From Vulcanococcus sp. Clear-D1 (GTDB taxonomy: Bacteria > Cyanobacteriota > Cyanobacteriia > PCC-6307 > Cyanobiaceae): a stretch of 64,000 nt of DNA. A model generated the notes under the pieces. That model did not search any database, had not been told where the DNA came from, and worked only from the letters and a program-made list of their open reading frames with translations. Positions within the stretch are counted from its first letter, which is position 1. The number at the start of each line of letters is the position of its first letter. Below, in pieces: positions 17,859 to 26,869 of the stretch. Made by a program: the position numbers and the translations under genes. The stretch is from NCBI RefSeq assembly GCF_014654725.1, contig NZ_JACVZV010000018.1, positions 248,001-312,000 on the forward strand, written 5' to 3'.

Positions 17859-19361
17859 ATGTTTGCTGACTACAGGCAAGTCGATGGGTTTGATGAGTAT
17901 TTCTGCCCAGATGGCGAGGCCAGGCCGGGACTGGCCCCTTTGCTGGAGATGTTGGGTGCGATTCCGGAAAGCACACTGCGCCAACACCATGGGCGAGCGG
18001 CCGAGTTGTTGCTGCGACAAGGTGCGACGTTTCGGTTGAATAGTTCTTCGGCGGAGGTTGGTGAGCGCATCCTGCCCTTTGATCCGTTGCCGCGTTTGAT
18101 TCTGGCTCCGGAATGGCAGCGATTAGAGCAGGGTTTGATTCAGCGTATTGAAGCGATCGATCGCTTTCTCGCTGATGTCTATGGTCGGCAGCGCATTCTT
18201 TCTGATGGGGTGATTCCCCGCGAGGATGTGGAGAGCTCGCAGGGTTGGCGGCCTCAGATGCTGGATCTCGCGCCGCCTCGTGGTCGCTGGTGTCATATCT
18301 CTGGCCTGGATCTGGTGCGCGATGGTGAAGGCACCTGGCGGGTCTTGGAAGACAATCTGCGTTGTCCATCCGGCGTGTCGTATCACCTGGAAAATCGCAA
18401 GGTGATGAAGCGCACATTGCCGGGTCTCTTTGCCAGCCTGCGCGTGCGCTCCACCGAGGGCTATGCCTCACGGCTGCTTGAGGCTTTGCGTTCGCTCGCA
18501 CCTTGGACGCAGCAGCCCAAGGTGGTGCTGCTCACTCCTGGTGTTTACAACAGTGCGTATTTCGAGCACAGCTATCTCGCTACCCAGATGGGAATTGAGC
18601 TGGTGGAGGGCCGTGATCTCCGTTGCCACGATGGGCGGGTATGGATGCGTACCACCCAGGGGCTTGAGCCTGTGGATGTGATCTACCGGCGCATCGATGA
18701 TGACTTCCTCGATCCCACCGTTTTCCGCGCTGATTCGATGCTGGGCGTGCGTGGGCTGATGGAGGTGTACGCCAAGGGCCGAGTGGCCATCGCCAATGCT
18801 CCTGGCACGGGCGTGGCTGATGACAAGTTGATTTACACCTATGTGCCGGAAATGATTCGCTACTACCTCGGCGAGGAGGCGATTATCGAGAACGTGCCCA
18901 CATTCCGTTGTGGCATTCCTCTAGAGCGCGAGCATGTGCTGGCCCATCTTGATCAATTGGTGGTGAAGGCGGTATCAGAGGCTGGTGGCTACGGCATGTT
19001 GATTGGGCCGAGCAGCACAGAAGCGCAGCGCCAGGAATTTGCGGAGAAGATCCACGCCAATCCCCGCAACTACATCGCTCAACCCACGCTGGCGCTCTCG
19101 ACAGTGCCGTCATTGCTCGAGGACGGCATCGCCGCCTGCCATGTTGATCTACGGCCTTACATCGTGCGCGGTCAAGACACCTGGATCACCCCGGGTGGCT
19201 TGACCCGGGTAGCGCTGCGGCGCGGCTCGCTGGTGGTGAATTCGTCTCAAGGTGGTGGCAGCAAAGACACCTGGATCATTGAGACCCCAACTGGCGGCCG
19301 GGCAGATCTCGCAGGTTCGAGAGTGAGTGCTGGTGCGGATCGGGAGGTGAGCGCATGCTGA
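17859..19361 (+). CDS. Circularly permuted ATP-grasp protein, copy 1
   Basis: A 500-residue member of the circularly permuted ATP-grasp type 2 family (older names DUF404/DUF407). Conserved blocks: PFDPLPRLI near 80, ISGLDLVRDGEGTWRVLEDN, CPSGVSYHLENRKVMKR, LLTPGVYNSAYFEHSYLA, VIYRRIDDDFLDP, IANAPGTGVADDK and YVPEMIRYYLGEE. ATP-grasp enzymes of this type are predicted amidoligases that join an amino group to a carboxylate; the product is unknown. The ATG at 17859 follows GGGAGG by 5 bases. It overlaps the alpha-E gene by 7 bases. A close paralogue lies at 37825-39264. Its codons are visibly richer in A/T at third positions than those of its paralogue. Confidence 0.9.
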   Translation: MFADYRQVDGFDEYFCPDGEARPGLAPLLEMLGAIPESTLRQHHGRAAELLLRQGATFRLNSSSAEVGERILPFDPLPRLILAPEWQRLEQGLIQRIEAIDRFLADVYGRQRILSDGVIPREDVESSQGWRPQMLDLAPPRGRWCHISGLDLVRDGEGTWRVLEDNLRCPSGVSYHLENRKVMKRTLPGLFASLRVRSTEGYASRLLEALRSLAPWTQQPKVVLLTPGVYNSAYFEHSYLATQMGIELVEGRDLRCHDGRVWMRTTQGLEPVDVIYRRIDDDFLDPTVFRADSMLGVRGLMEVYAKGRVAIANAPGTGVADDKLIYTYVPEMIRYYLGEEAIIENVPTFRCGIPLEREHVLAHLDQLVVKAVSEAGGYGMLIGPSSTEAQRQEFAEKIHANPRNYIAQPTLALSTVPSLLEDGIAACHVDLRPYIVRGQDTWITPGGLTRVALRRGSLVVNSSQGGGSKDTWIIETPTGGRADLAGSRVSAGADREVSAC

Positions 19362-20455
19362 GCCGGGTTGCTGATTCCCTGTATTGGATCAACCGCTATG
19401 TGGAACGGGCAGACAATTTTGCTCGTTTTCTCGAAATCAGCATTGCGCTAGCCCTCGATAGTGGTGATGAGGTGCGCAATCTCTGGCAGCCGCTGCTTGA
19501 AACTAGCGGTGTCGCCGAGTTGTTTCGTGAGTGCTACCTGATCTGTAACGCTTCCAACTGTTGTGAGTTTCTGGCCCATCGCGTTGATAATCCCAGCAGC
19601 ATTACGAGCTGTTTGGCGGCTGCCCGTGAAAACGCTCGCCAGATTCGTGATCGCATCACCACAGAGGTGTGGGAGCAGCTCAACGAATTGCATTGGACGG
19701 TGCAGGACGCCAGTTTCTGGGAGCAGCCTCTGCAGGAAGCCTTGCGTGACATTCGCCGCGGCTGCGAATTGTTCTATGGCGTGATGGATGCCACCCAGAG
19801 TCGCGATCATGCCTGGGATTTTGGTCAGCTGGGTCGCTGGATGGAGCGGGCCGACAAGACCAGCCGTCTGCTGGATGCGAACTGGTTGCTCACCGAGATG
19901 CCGCATGCAGGATTGAGTTCGCCACTGCCGGAGCCTGTGATGGAAGAACTGCACTGGACCGGTGTGCTGCGCTGTCTGGGTGGGTATCAGATGTACCGGC
20001 AACAAGTCAGCGAGCCGATTGCTGCTGCGAGTGTCAGCGCTTATTTGCTCCTGGATGAGCGCTTCCCCCGATCGGTCGCCCACTGCATCGAGGCGATCAA
20101 CCGCGCCTTGCGAGGGCTTGTGGAGGATGCGCAGTGCTCCACGCAGTTGCAGCATCTTGACCAGTTGCTGGATCGCCTCAGCGATTCGGCCAATACACGC
20201 CAGCGTCTTTATCGCTTAGGTGCTGATCTGCCGCAACGGGCCCAAGAGCTATCGGCGCAGAGCCGTGTTGGGGAACTGGAGTGGCTGGCTGGCTTGTTGC
20301 AGGCCCGCTGGATGCATCTCTCGATGGCGGAAATGCTGAGCGATGGCATTCATGACTGCATCGATGAGTTGCAGGCTGATCTCAATCAGCTCGATGCACT
20401 GTTGCATCAGCGCTATTTGATGGCTGAGGACAACCTCGAACTGGCGGGTGTGTGA
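19355..20455 (+). CDS. Alpha-E domain protein, copy 1
   Basis: A 366-residue, mostly helical protein of the alpha-E family (formerly DUF403), which almost always pairs with the permuted ATP-grasp protein. It begins MLSRVADSLYWINRYVERAD, the family's most conserved segment, and carries ENARQIRDRITTEVWEQLNE and WDFGQLGRWMERADKTSRLLD. No catalytic residues can be assigned; a partner or scaffold role for the ATP-grasp enzyme is proposed in the literature on predicted amidoligases. Its start lies inside the end of the ATP-grasp gene. Unlike copy 2 (36794-37831) no transglutaminase gene follows; a Crp-family gene converges on it 15 bases later. Confidence 0.88.
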   Translation: MLSRVADSLYWINRYVERADNFARFLEISIALALDSGDEVRNLWQPLLETSGVAELFRECYLICNASNCCEFLAHRVDNPSSITSCLAAARENARQIRDRITTEVWEQLNELHWTVQDASFWEQPLQEALRDIRRGCELFYGVMDATQSRDHAWDFGQLGRWMERADKTSRLLDANWLLTEMPHAGLSSPLPEPVMEELHWTGVLRCLGGYQMYRQQVSEPIAAASVSAYLLLDERFPRSVAHCIEAINRALRGLVEDAQCSTQLQHLDQLLDRLSDSANTRQRLYRLGADLPQRAQELSAQSRVGELEWLAGLLQARWMHLSMAEMLSDGIHDCIDELQADLNQLDALLHQRYLMAEDNLELAGV

Positions 20456-20470
20456 GGAGGGTTGCTGGGT

Positions 20471-21055
20471 TCAGCCCTCTAGCAGCTCCGGCGCAATGCG
20501 CAGGGTCCGCTGGGGGCCCACGTCCTGTTCGATCAAGCCCAGATTGCGCAATTTGGAGAGCTGTTTGGTCACCGTGACCCGGGTATGGCCGCTGAGATCG
20601 GCCAGTTCGGCGTGGGTGAGGCGCAGCGGCAATTCGTACCAGGCGCCATTGCGCCGCCCGAGTCGCTCCACCAACAACTGCAGCAGGGCGCCGATCCGCT
20701 GCTCCGCGTCGTTGAGGTTCCGCAACAGCAGCAGCGATAGCGTCCACTCGTGCAGGTTGTTGCTGCCGACGGCCGGTTCCGCTGGGCAGCCCTCAATCAG
20801 CTGAGCGGTCTGGAGGGCCTCCAGATGCAAGCGGGTGGTGCGCAGCAGATCGAGGGGCAGCTGATCACCGGCCTGAAGAAAACCAAGGGTGACCGGCTCA
20901 GCTGTGAGGGCTTCCTGCTCCGGCCTGGAGGCAGACACCCTCACCAAGCCGGAGTGCACCGTGAGGCACTGGTTGCGCTCGAGGAGGCGTGCATCGAGCA
21001 ACAACGTGTTGCCCGCACGAATCGAGAGCGTCGCATCGGCTTCAGTCGTCGTCAT
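20471..21055 (-). CDS. Crp/Fnr-family transcriptional regulator
   Basis: About 194 residues with a cyclic-nucleotide-binding-like jelly roll (LSIRAGNTLLLDARLLERNQ, VHSGLVRVSA, GFLQAGDQLPLDLL) and a C-terminal winged helix (RLTHAELADLSGHTRVTVTKQLSKL) matching HTH_Crp. The phosphate-binding cassette of CAP is not recognisable, so cAMP control is unlikely. The ATG at 21053-21055 (or 21059-21061) falls inside the end of nrtD, so the gene is the last member of the nrtABCD operon. It is not NtcA-like at the DNA-recognition helix by eye. A role in nitrate-linked control is inferred from position only. Confidence 0.8.
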   Translation of the reverse strand: MTTTEADATLSIRAGNTLLLDARLLERNQCLTVHSGLVRVSASRPEQEALTAEPVTLGFLQAGDQLPLDLLRTTRLHLEALQTAQLIEGCPAEPAVGSNNLHEWTLSLLLLRNLNDAEQRIGALLQLLVERLGRRNGAWYELPLRLTHAELADLSGHTRVTVTKQLSKLRNLGLIEQDVGPQRTLRIAPELLEG

Positions 21056-21881
21056 GGGCATAACGGCGATAGAGGAAGTCGAGGGCGTGGTTGCGCAGCT
21101 GCCCGTAGCGCGGATCGTCTTGGATGGTTTCGAAACGGCGCGGGCGTTCAAACGGAACATCCATGATTTCGCCGATGGTGGCGGAGGGGCCGTTGGTCAT
21201 CATCACGATCCGATCGGAGAGGAAGAGGGCCTCATCGATGTCGTGGGTGATCATCAATACGGTGGGTTTGTGCTCGCGCCAGATGGCGAGCAGTTCCTCC
21301 TGAAGCTCTTCCTTGGTGATCGCATCAAGGGCGCCGAAGGGTTCATCGAGCACCAGCACTTCAGGCCGAACGGCCAGGGCTCGGGCAATGGCCACCCGCT
21401 GACGCATGCCGCCGGAAATCTGTGCAGGCCGCTTCTGGCGAGCCTCCATCAGGCCCACCATCTCCAGGTGGTGCTCCACGGTTTTGGCGCGGGCGGCAGC
21501 ATCCAGCTCAGGGCGAGCGGCTTTCACCGCCAGATCAACGTTCTGCTCCACTGTTTTCCAGGGCAGCAGCGAGTAGTTCTGAAACACCACCATCCGATCG
21601 GGGCCGGGCCGATCAATCGGTACGTCGTTCAGGGTCACGCTGCCGCTGCTCGGCTGCAGGAAGCCGGACACCATGTTGAGCAGCGTGGATTTACCGCAGC
21701 CGGAGTGGCCGATCACGCAGATGAATTCACCCTGGGCGACCTCCAGGTTGATCTCCTTGAGTGCCTCAAAGGGGCCTCGCTGGGTGTTGAACACTTGCCC
21801 CACATTGTTGAATGTGAGGTAGGCCTGCTTACGCGCCTCGGTGGTTGTGCTGAGGGGTGCACGGGTCATGGCACTGGTCAT
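21042..21881 (-). CDS. nrtD: Nitrate ABC transporter ATP-binding protein NrtD
   Basis: Second ATPase of the nitrate/nitrite importer. The 279-residue protein has Walker [10 protein letters not shown], the Q-loop [14 protein letters not shown], the signature [15 protein letters not shown], Walker [14 protein letters not shown] and switch His in MITHDIDEAL. Unlike NrtC it has no C-terminal binding domain. The start is the ATG at 21879-21881, next to the nrtC stop (TGAGATG), and its 3' end overlaps the regulator gene. Confidence 0.94.
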   Translation of the reverse strand: MTSAMTRAPLSTTTEARKQAYLTFNNVGQVFNTQRGPFEALKEINLEVAQGEFICVIGHSGCGKSTLLNMVSGFLQPSSGSVTLNDVPIDRPGPDRMVVFQNYSLLPWKTVEQNVDLAVKAARPELDAAARAKTVEHHLEMVGLMEARQKRPAQISGGMRQRVAIARALAVRPEVLVLDEPFGALDAITKEELQEELLAIWREHKPTVLMITHDIDEALFLSDRIVMMTNGPSATIGEIMDVPFERPRRFETIQDDPRYGQLRNHALDFLYRRYAHDDD

Positions 21882-21882
21882 C

Positions 21883-23889
21883 TCAGTGGGCAGCGATCGA
21901 ACGGGAGCTGGCGCCGGAGGGCAATGGAATGGATTCCAGGGCCGTGGCTCGGCTGAAGGGCAGCTGATTCAGGTAATCGAGAGGGTTGTCCTGGTCGAAG
22001 GCCACGCCATCCGCCAAGGCGAAGGGCTGACGCTCCGGCCGCAGGTCGGCAAAACCGGCGCGTTCCAGAGCACGGCTGCACAGGTCGCTCCGATACACCT
22101 GGCTGAGCAGCTCGAGGCGGTTGGAGGGGAAAGCGCTCCAGCCCCAACGGCTGAACTGGGTGAGGATCCAGCTGCCTTCGGCGGCGTTGGCCAGATGGGC
22201 GCGATCGCTGTGGAAGCGATTCAGGGGAAGCCGAACGCCGCTCGGTTCATCCGTCCCCAGATCGAACTGGCGCTGAAGCGCCAGAGCGGAGCCATTGCCC
22301 AACCACTGGGGAGCTCCCAGCAGTGACACCAACCCATCGTGCTCAGCCGGATCTTCGCAGAGCTGACCGCCGCGCATCAGGCCAGCGCAGAGATTGAGCA
22401 GGGCTTCCTGGTGGTTGAGCGCCCAGTCTTCATGGCAGGTGAGCACCTTTTCCGGATGGCCGCCCCAGATGTCGAGGTCGGTGGCGAGCACGGAGGTGAG
22501 GCCGGCTTCCACCGCCTTGGCCACCCGGTAGCGACCGGCGATGAAACCATCGATCTCGCCCGCCCGGAGCGTGGCTTCCATCGCCATCGGCGACAGCGCC
22601 AGCAATTCCACCTCGCGATCGGGATCGATGCCGCCGCTGGCCAGCCAGTGGCGCAGGAGCAGCTCCTGCATGTTGCCCTTCTGGGCGACCGCAAGGCGTA
22701 GCGGCCACTCCCGGCCCTTGAGGCGCTCAGCCAGGCTACTGAGGTTGTGGATGCCCAGATCGCTGAAGCGCCGTGCCAGGCAGAGGGCATTGCCACTGCG
22801 GGTCACCGTCATCGGCGTGATCGCCGGCCAGGCGGGCTGGCCATCGATGCCCAGGGTGAGGGCCAGCGGGGTGGTGGCGGAGGTGATCGCCACATCCAGC
22901 TCGCCTTTGCGCAGCTCCTCTTCGAGGCTCTGCCAGCGATCGAAGGCCACGGGCTTGAGCTCGATCCCGTGATCGCTGAGGAAACCGCGCTCCATCGCCA
23001 CCGCCAGGGGGGCAATATCGAGACCCGGGAGATAGCCAAGCCGCACGGTTTCCAACTCGGGCGTCGCCACCGGCACCACCGGGGTGATGCGCTGCTTGCG
23101 CTGTTTGAGGCGGCGCTGCTGTTGCAGGAACCCGATCAGTTCGCTGCGCAGGTGGTAGTAGTCCGGGTGATTCATCACCTCCAACCGCTCACGGGGCCGG
23201 GGCAACGGCACCTGCAGGATCTGGCCGATGCCGGCCTCCGGTCCGTTGGTGAGGCACACCACCCGATCAGAGAGCAGCAGCGCTTCATCCACGTCGTGGG
23301 TCACCATCACGGTGGTGACGCCGGCCTGCTGACAGATCTGCATCAGCTGCTGCTGCAGATTGCCGCGGGTGAGGGCATCGAGGGCCCCGAAGGGTTCATC
23401 GAGCAGCAGCAGCTTCGGGCGGATGGCCAGGGCGCGGGCGATGGCCACCCGTTGCTTCATGCCGCCGGAGAGTTCACCGGGGAACTTATCGGCTGCATGG
23501 CCGAGGCCCACCAGCTGAATGCTCTGCTCAATCCGCTCGCGTTGTTCGGCGGTGCTGGCACCGCTCATCACGTTGTTCACCGCCAGGGCGATGTTCTGGC
23601 GCACGGTCTGCCAGGGCAGCAGCGAATAGTTCTGGAACACCACCATCCGGTCGGGGCCGGGGTCGGTCACCTGGCGTCCGTCCATCAAGATGCCGCCGCT
23701 GCTGGCCTGGGTGAGGCCAGCCATCAGGTTGAGCAGGGTGGATTTGCCGCAACCTGAGTGGCCGATCAGTGAGACGAATTCACCTTCGCTGATGCTGAGG
23801 TCGATGTCCTTCAGGGCTACATAACGGCCGCCGTCATCGAGGGGAAAAACCTGAGTGACGTCGTCAACCGTGAGAAAGGCAATGGACAT
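21883..23889 (-). CDS. nrtC: Nitrate ABC transporter NrtC, ATPase fused to binding domain
   Basis: A 668-residue two-domain subunit. Residues 1 to about 265 form an ABC ATPase ([64 protein letters not shown]). Residues from about 280 on ([21 protein letters not shown] onward) form an NrtA-like substrate-binding domain on the cytoplasmic side. In studied cyanobacteria this domain mediates ammonium or N-state inhibition of nitrate uptake. The ATG is at 23887-23889, two bases after the nrtB stop, within an nrtABCD operon. Confidence 0.95.
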   Translation of the reverse strand: MSIAFLTVDDVTQVFPLDDGGRYVALKDIDLSISEGEFVSLIGHSGCGKSTLLNLMAGLTQASSGGILMDGRQVTDPGPDRMVVFQNYSLLPWQTVRQNIALAVNNVMSGASTAEQRERIEQSIQLVGLGHAADKFPGELSGGMKQRVAIARALAIRPKLLLLDEPFGALDALTRGNLQQQLMQICQQAGVTTVMVTHDVDEALLLSDRVVCLTNGPEAGIGQILQVPLPRPRERLEVMNHPDYYHLRSELIGFLQQQRRLKQRKQRITPVVPVATPELETVRLGYLPGLDIAPLAVAMERGFLSDHGIELKPVAFDRWQSLEEELRKGELDVAITSATTPLALTLGIDGQPAWPAITPMTVTRSGNALCLARRFSDLGIHNLSSLAERLKGREWPLRLAVAQKGNMQELLLRHWLASGGIDPDREVELLALSPMAMEATLRAGEIDGFIAGRYRVAKAVEAGLTSVLATDLDIWGGHPEKVLTCHEDWALNHQEALLNLCAGLMRGGQLCEDPAEHDGLVSLLGAPQWLGNGSALALQRQFDLGTDEPSGVRLPLNRFHSDRAHLANAAEGSWILTQFSRWGWSAFPSNRLELLSQVYRSDLCSRALERAGFADLRPERQPFALADGVAFDQDNPLDYLNQLPFSRATALESIPLPSGASSRSIAAH

Positions 23890-23891
23890 CG

Positions 23892-24734
23892 TCAGTTGCC
23901 TCCCTTGGCGACGCGGCTGCCTACATAGGCCACAAGCCGGTCAAGTGCCAGGCCCACAACGCCCACATAGACGATGGCCAGAATGATCTGGCTGGAGCTG
24001 GAATCGCCGCCGGCGTTGTAGGCGTCCCAGATGAAGTAGCCGATGCCGCCGTCAGCTTTGAGCATTTCTGCCGCCACGATCGCCAGCCAGGCCAGACCCA
24101 CCGAGATCCGCAGACCGGTGAACACATAAGGCACCGTGGCCGGGATCACGATGTTGCGGATATAGGCACCTTTGCGCAGACGCAGCACCCGCGCCACGTT
24201 GGTGTAGTCCTGCGGGATTTCGCGGATACCCACTGCGGTGTTGATGATGATCGGCCAGATGGCGGTGATGAAGATCACGAAGATCGCCGACGTGTTGGCG
24301 TCCTGAAAAACCATCAGGGAGATCGGGAACCAAGCCAGCGGAGGCACGGTGCGCAGCACCTGAATCACAGGATCCAGGCCTTTGCCGATGAAGCGATGCA
24401 GGCCCAGAACGCCGCCGATGGCGATGCCCACAATCGCGGCAAGGCCATAACCCATGGCCACGCGCTGCAGCGAGATCAGGATCTGCCAGCCAAGCCCTTT
24501 GCTGGTGCCGCCATCATCGAAGAATGGCTGGCTGATGTAGGGATCCCACGTTTCCACGATCACATTGATCGGACCCGGCAGCCGTGCAACCCCCAGCACC
24601 ATGGAGAGGATCTGCCAGGCGATCAGAAATCCGCCGATGCAGATCAGATAGGGCATCATGCTGCGCAGAGCCGGTTGCAGGCGGCGCGACTTGGCGGGCC
24701 GTCTGGAACGGGACGCAGGGGTGAGGGCGGTCAT
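23892..24734 (-). CDS. nrtB: Nitrate ABC transporter permease NrtB
   Basis: Inner-membrane permease of the nitrate/nitrite ABC importer, 280 residues from the ATG at 24732-24734, matching the family length; an in-frame longer reading has no family support. About six membrane segments (first near YLICIGGFLIAWQILSMV), with the ABC permease EAA loop recognisable as GIREIPQDYTNVARVLRLRKG. SBP, two ATPases and permease are together in the order nrtABCD, all minus strand. A 118-base gap separates it from nrtA. Confidence 0.94.
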   Translation of the reverse strand: MTALTPASRSRRPAKSRRLQPALRSMMPYLICIGGFLIAWQILSMVLGVARLPGPINVIVETWDPYISQPFFDDGGTSKGLGWQILISLQRVAMGYGLAAIVGIAIGGVLGLHRFIGKGLDPVIQVLRTVPPLAWFPISLMVFQDANTSAIFVIFITAIWPIIINTAVGIREIPQDYTNVARVLRLRKGAYIRNIVIPATVPYVFTGLRISVGLAWLAIVAAEMLKADGGIGYFIWDAYNAGGDSSSSQIILAIVYVGVVGLALDRLVAYVGSRVAKGGN

Positions 24735-24852
24735 CGTGAACGTGAGAAAAGACAGGGCATCTGCAGCGGCCGCTACATGAACGGTCGTTGAGGTGGTGAT
24801 GTGCGGCAACTGATGGGCTGAGGCGGGGAGCCCGAAGGCTCCCCAGCGAGCC

Positions 24853-26157
24853 TCAGCTCATCGCTTTGATCTTGAGGCTGTCGAGATAGGCCTTCGGGTT
24901 CTCGGGGTCGAACACCACGCCGTCGAAGAAGGTTTCCTTGCCACGGGAGTCGCTGCCGGGGATGGCGGCTTGCTGGCCGATGGCGGTGGCGGCTTCCTTC
25001 CAGAGGTCGGCCCGGTTCACCTTATTCACCAGGGCGTCAATGTCGGTGTTGGCCGGTAGGTAGCCCCAGCGCATGTCCTCGGTCACGAACCACTTGTCGT
25101 GGCTCTTGTAGGGGAAGGAGGCGTTCTCGCTCCAGAAGCGCATCTTCAGGGGGCTGTTCTTCACCACCCGACCATCTCCGTAGTCGATATCGCCGGCCAG
25201 GCGGGGCTTGATGTCAGCCACGCTTGCCTTGAAATACTTGTCCTTCGAGGTGATCTCGCAAAGCTCGTTCAGGTTGGCAGGGTCTTCGCACCACATCTGG
25301 GCTTCCTGCACGGCCATCAGCAGCGCCTTGGCGGCCTTGGGGTTCTTATCCACCCAGTCGGCGCGCATGGAGAAGGCTTTCTCTGGGTGGAACTTCCAGA
25401 GCTCGCCGGTCACAGCCGCTGTGTAGCCCAGTTTCTTGTTCACCAGGCGCTGGTTCCAGGGTTCACCCACGCAGAAGGTGTCCATGGTTCCGGTCTGCAT
25501 GTTGGCCACCATCTGCGGCGGGGGAACCACCACGAGGTCTGCATCTTTGTTCGGGTTGATGCCGTTGGCGGCCAGCCAGTAGCGCATCCACAGGTCGTGT
25601 GTGCCGCCGGGGAAGGTCACGGCCGCCTTGAACTTCTTGCCCTTGCCGCTGGCTTGCTGAGCAGCCTTGTTGAGGCCTGCTTTGTTGTCGATGGTGAGCT
25701 TGTCGCTCAGGAACTCTTTCGACACCGACAGGCCTTGGCCCTGCAGATTGAGCCGCGCCAGGGTGTACATCGGCAGCGGCTGCTTGCTCTTGGTGATCGT
25801 GCCTGCGGTGAGCAGCAGCGGCATGGGCGAGAGGATGTGAGCGCCGTCAATCCCGCCCTTGGCGCTGCCGAGCTCGAGGTTGTCGCGGGTCACGGCCCAG
25901 GAGGTCTGCTTCACCACGTTCACGTCGGGCATGCCGTGCTTGGCGAAGAAGCCTTTCTCCTTCGCGATGATCAGCGGGGCAGCGTCGGTGAGGGCAATGA
26001 AGCCCAGGGTGGCGCCAGGAACTTCCGGGGCGTCAGCGCCCGTGGCCGTGCTGGCGGTTGGAGCTTTCTTGTTGCTGCCACAGGCGGCCAGCCACATGGC
26101 ACCGGCCGCAGAGCCGGCGGCGGTGATCAGAAATTTGCGGCGCGACAGGTTGGACAT
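24853..26157 (-). CDS. nrtA: Nitrate-binding lipoprotein NrtA
   Basis: Substrate-binding protein of the nitrate/nitrite ABC transporter, 434 residues. The N-terminus MSNLSRRKFLITAAGSAAG has a twin-arginine-type signal (SRRKFL) and a lipobox ending in Cys26 (WLAAC), so it is exported and lipid-anchored. Mature segments such as LGFIALTDAAPLIIAKEKG, HILSPMPLLLTAGTITKS and FPGGTHDLWMRYWLAANGINP are typical of NrtA/CmpA. The ATG at 26155-26157 is chosen because the Tat signal begins there. The upstream gap of 178 bases carries an NtcA-like site. Use of NrtABCD instead of NrtP points to a freshwater-type lineage. Confidence 0.95.
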   Translation of the reverse strand: MSNLSRRKFLITAAGSAAGAMWLAACGSNKKAPTASTATGADAPEVPGATLGFIALTDAAPLIIAKEKGFFAKHGMPDVNVVKQTSWAVTRDNLELGSAKGGIDGAHILSPMPLLLTAGTITKSKQPLPMYTLARLNLQGQGLSVSKEFLSDKLTIDNKAGLNKAAQQASGKGKKFKAAVTFPGGTHDLWMRYWLAANGINPNKDADLVVVPPPQMVANMQTGTMDTFCVGEPWNQRLVNKKLGYTAAVTGELWKFHPEKAFSMRADWVDKNPKAAKALLMAVQEAQMWCEDPANLNELCEITSKDKYFKASVADIKPRLAGDIDYGDGRVVKNSPLKMRFWSENASFPYKSHDKWFVTEDMRWGYLPANTDIDALVNKVNRADLWKEAATAIGQQAAIPGSDSRGKETFFDGVVFDPENPKAYLDSLKIKAMS

Positions 26158-26325
26158 GGGCGCTAGGTAAGCGAGCGGAATAACGGACGCCAAAAGCCTG
26201 CGGCGGCGTGGCAGCCGTGACCCAGAAGACGCTCACAACAACGGCAGTCGTCCGGAAGCAATAACGAGGTTGGCGCCAATGCTGACCAACGGATCTAAGA
26301 GATCACGCGCGGTCGACGTGCGCCG

Positions 26326-26339
26326 GTGCCCGTTGCTAC
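26326..26339 (-). promoter_or_regulatory. NtcA-like site upstream of nrtA
   Basis: On the minus strand the sequence reads GTAGCAACGGGCAC, i.e. GTA-N8-CAC, one base off the NtcA consensus GTA-N8-TAC. It lies 168 bases before the nrtA start, over the narM stop. About 20 bases downstream is TGATCT, a possible weak -10 box at the spacing seen in NtcA-activated promoters. nrt operons are classic NtcA targets, which supports the call. Confidence 0.42.
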
Positions 26340-26863
26340 GAAATGTCGGGTTGCGTTGCGTTCTGGTGCCCTGGCGAACCATTGGAAGGTGCGCGTTGCG
26401 GCAGCAGCTCCGCAAAAGCGGCCCCGAGATTGTGATGGTCGTGCCCTGGGCGCGCCAGTTTGCAGAGGGCGAAGCGCTCTAGTTCATCCAGCGCAGCCCA
26501 CTGATCGCTGCCCAGGCTCACCTCCCGTTGCCTTGCAGCCCGCTGCACCTCATCCGGCACTGGCTCTAGCCGTTGCCACGGTTCAGCTACGGCCAGCGGA
26601 AGGGGCTTGGCTTCGCCGTCGGCCAGGGTTCGCGTCCATGCCAGCAGTTGTTCGCGCAGTTCCTGCAGCGTATTGGTCTGATCCGGCCAGTCCACCAGCT
26701 CTTGCCGCTGAGCCTGGCTCAGCTCCAGCCAGTGGCTGAGCTTGAGCTTGAGCCCGATCAGATCGAGCTTGCGGCGTACGCACAGAGGAATGCAACGCCA
26801 GGAGCCAACGAAATCCTGCTCAAAGGCAAAGCAGTGGCTGGCTTGATCCCGTTGCGACTGCAT
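26336..26863 (-). CDS. narM: Nitrate reductase-associated protein NarM
   Basis: A 175-residue cyanobacterial protein of the nitrate-reductase-associated family; in Synechococcus elongatus NarM is needed for active NarB. The diagnostic stretch is CFAFEQDFVGSWRCIPLCVR followed by KLDLIGLKLKLSHWLELSQAQR. The start is the ATG at 26861-26863; two preceding in-frame GTG codons are not needed. It lies 7 bases after the TrpD-like gene on the same strand and ends just before the nrtA promoter region. Confidence 0.88.
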   Translation of the reverse strand: MQSQRDQASHCFAFEQDFVGSWRCIPLCVRRKLDLIGLKLKLSHWLELSQAQRQELVDWPDQTNTLQELREQLLAWTRTLADGEAKPLPLAVAEPWQRLEPVPDEVQRAARQREVSLGSDQWAALDELERFALCKLARPGHDHHNLGAAFAELLPQRAPSNGSPGHQNATQPDIS

Positions 26864-26869
26864 CACCAC

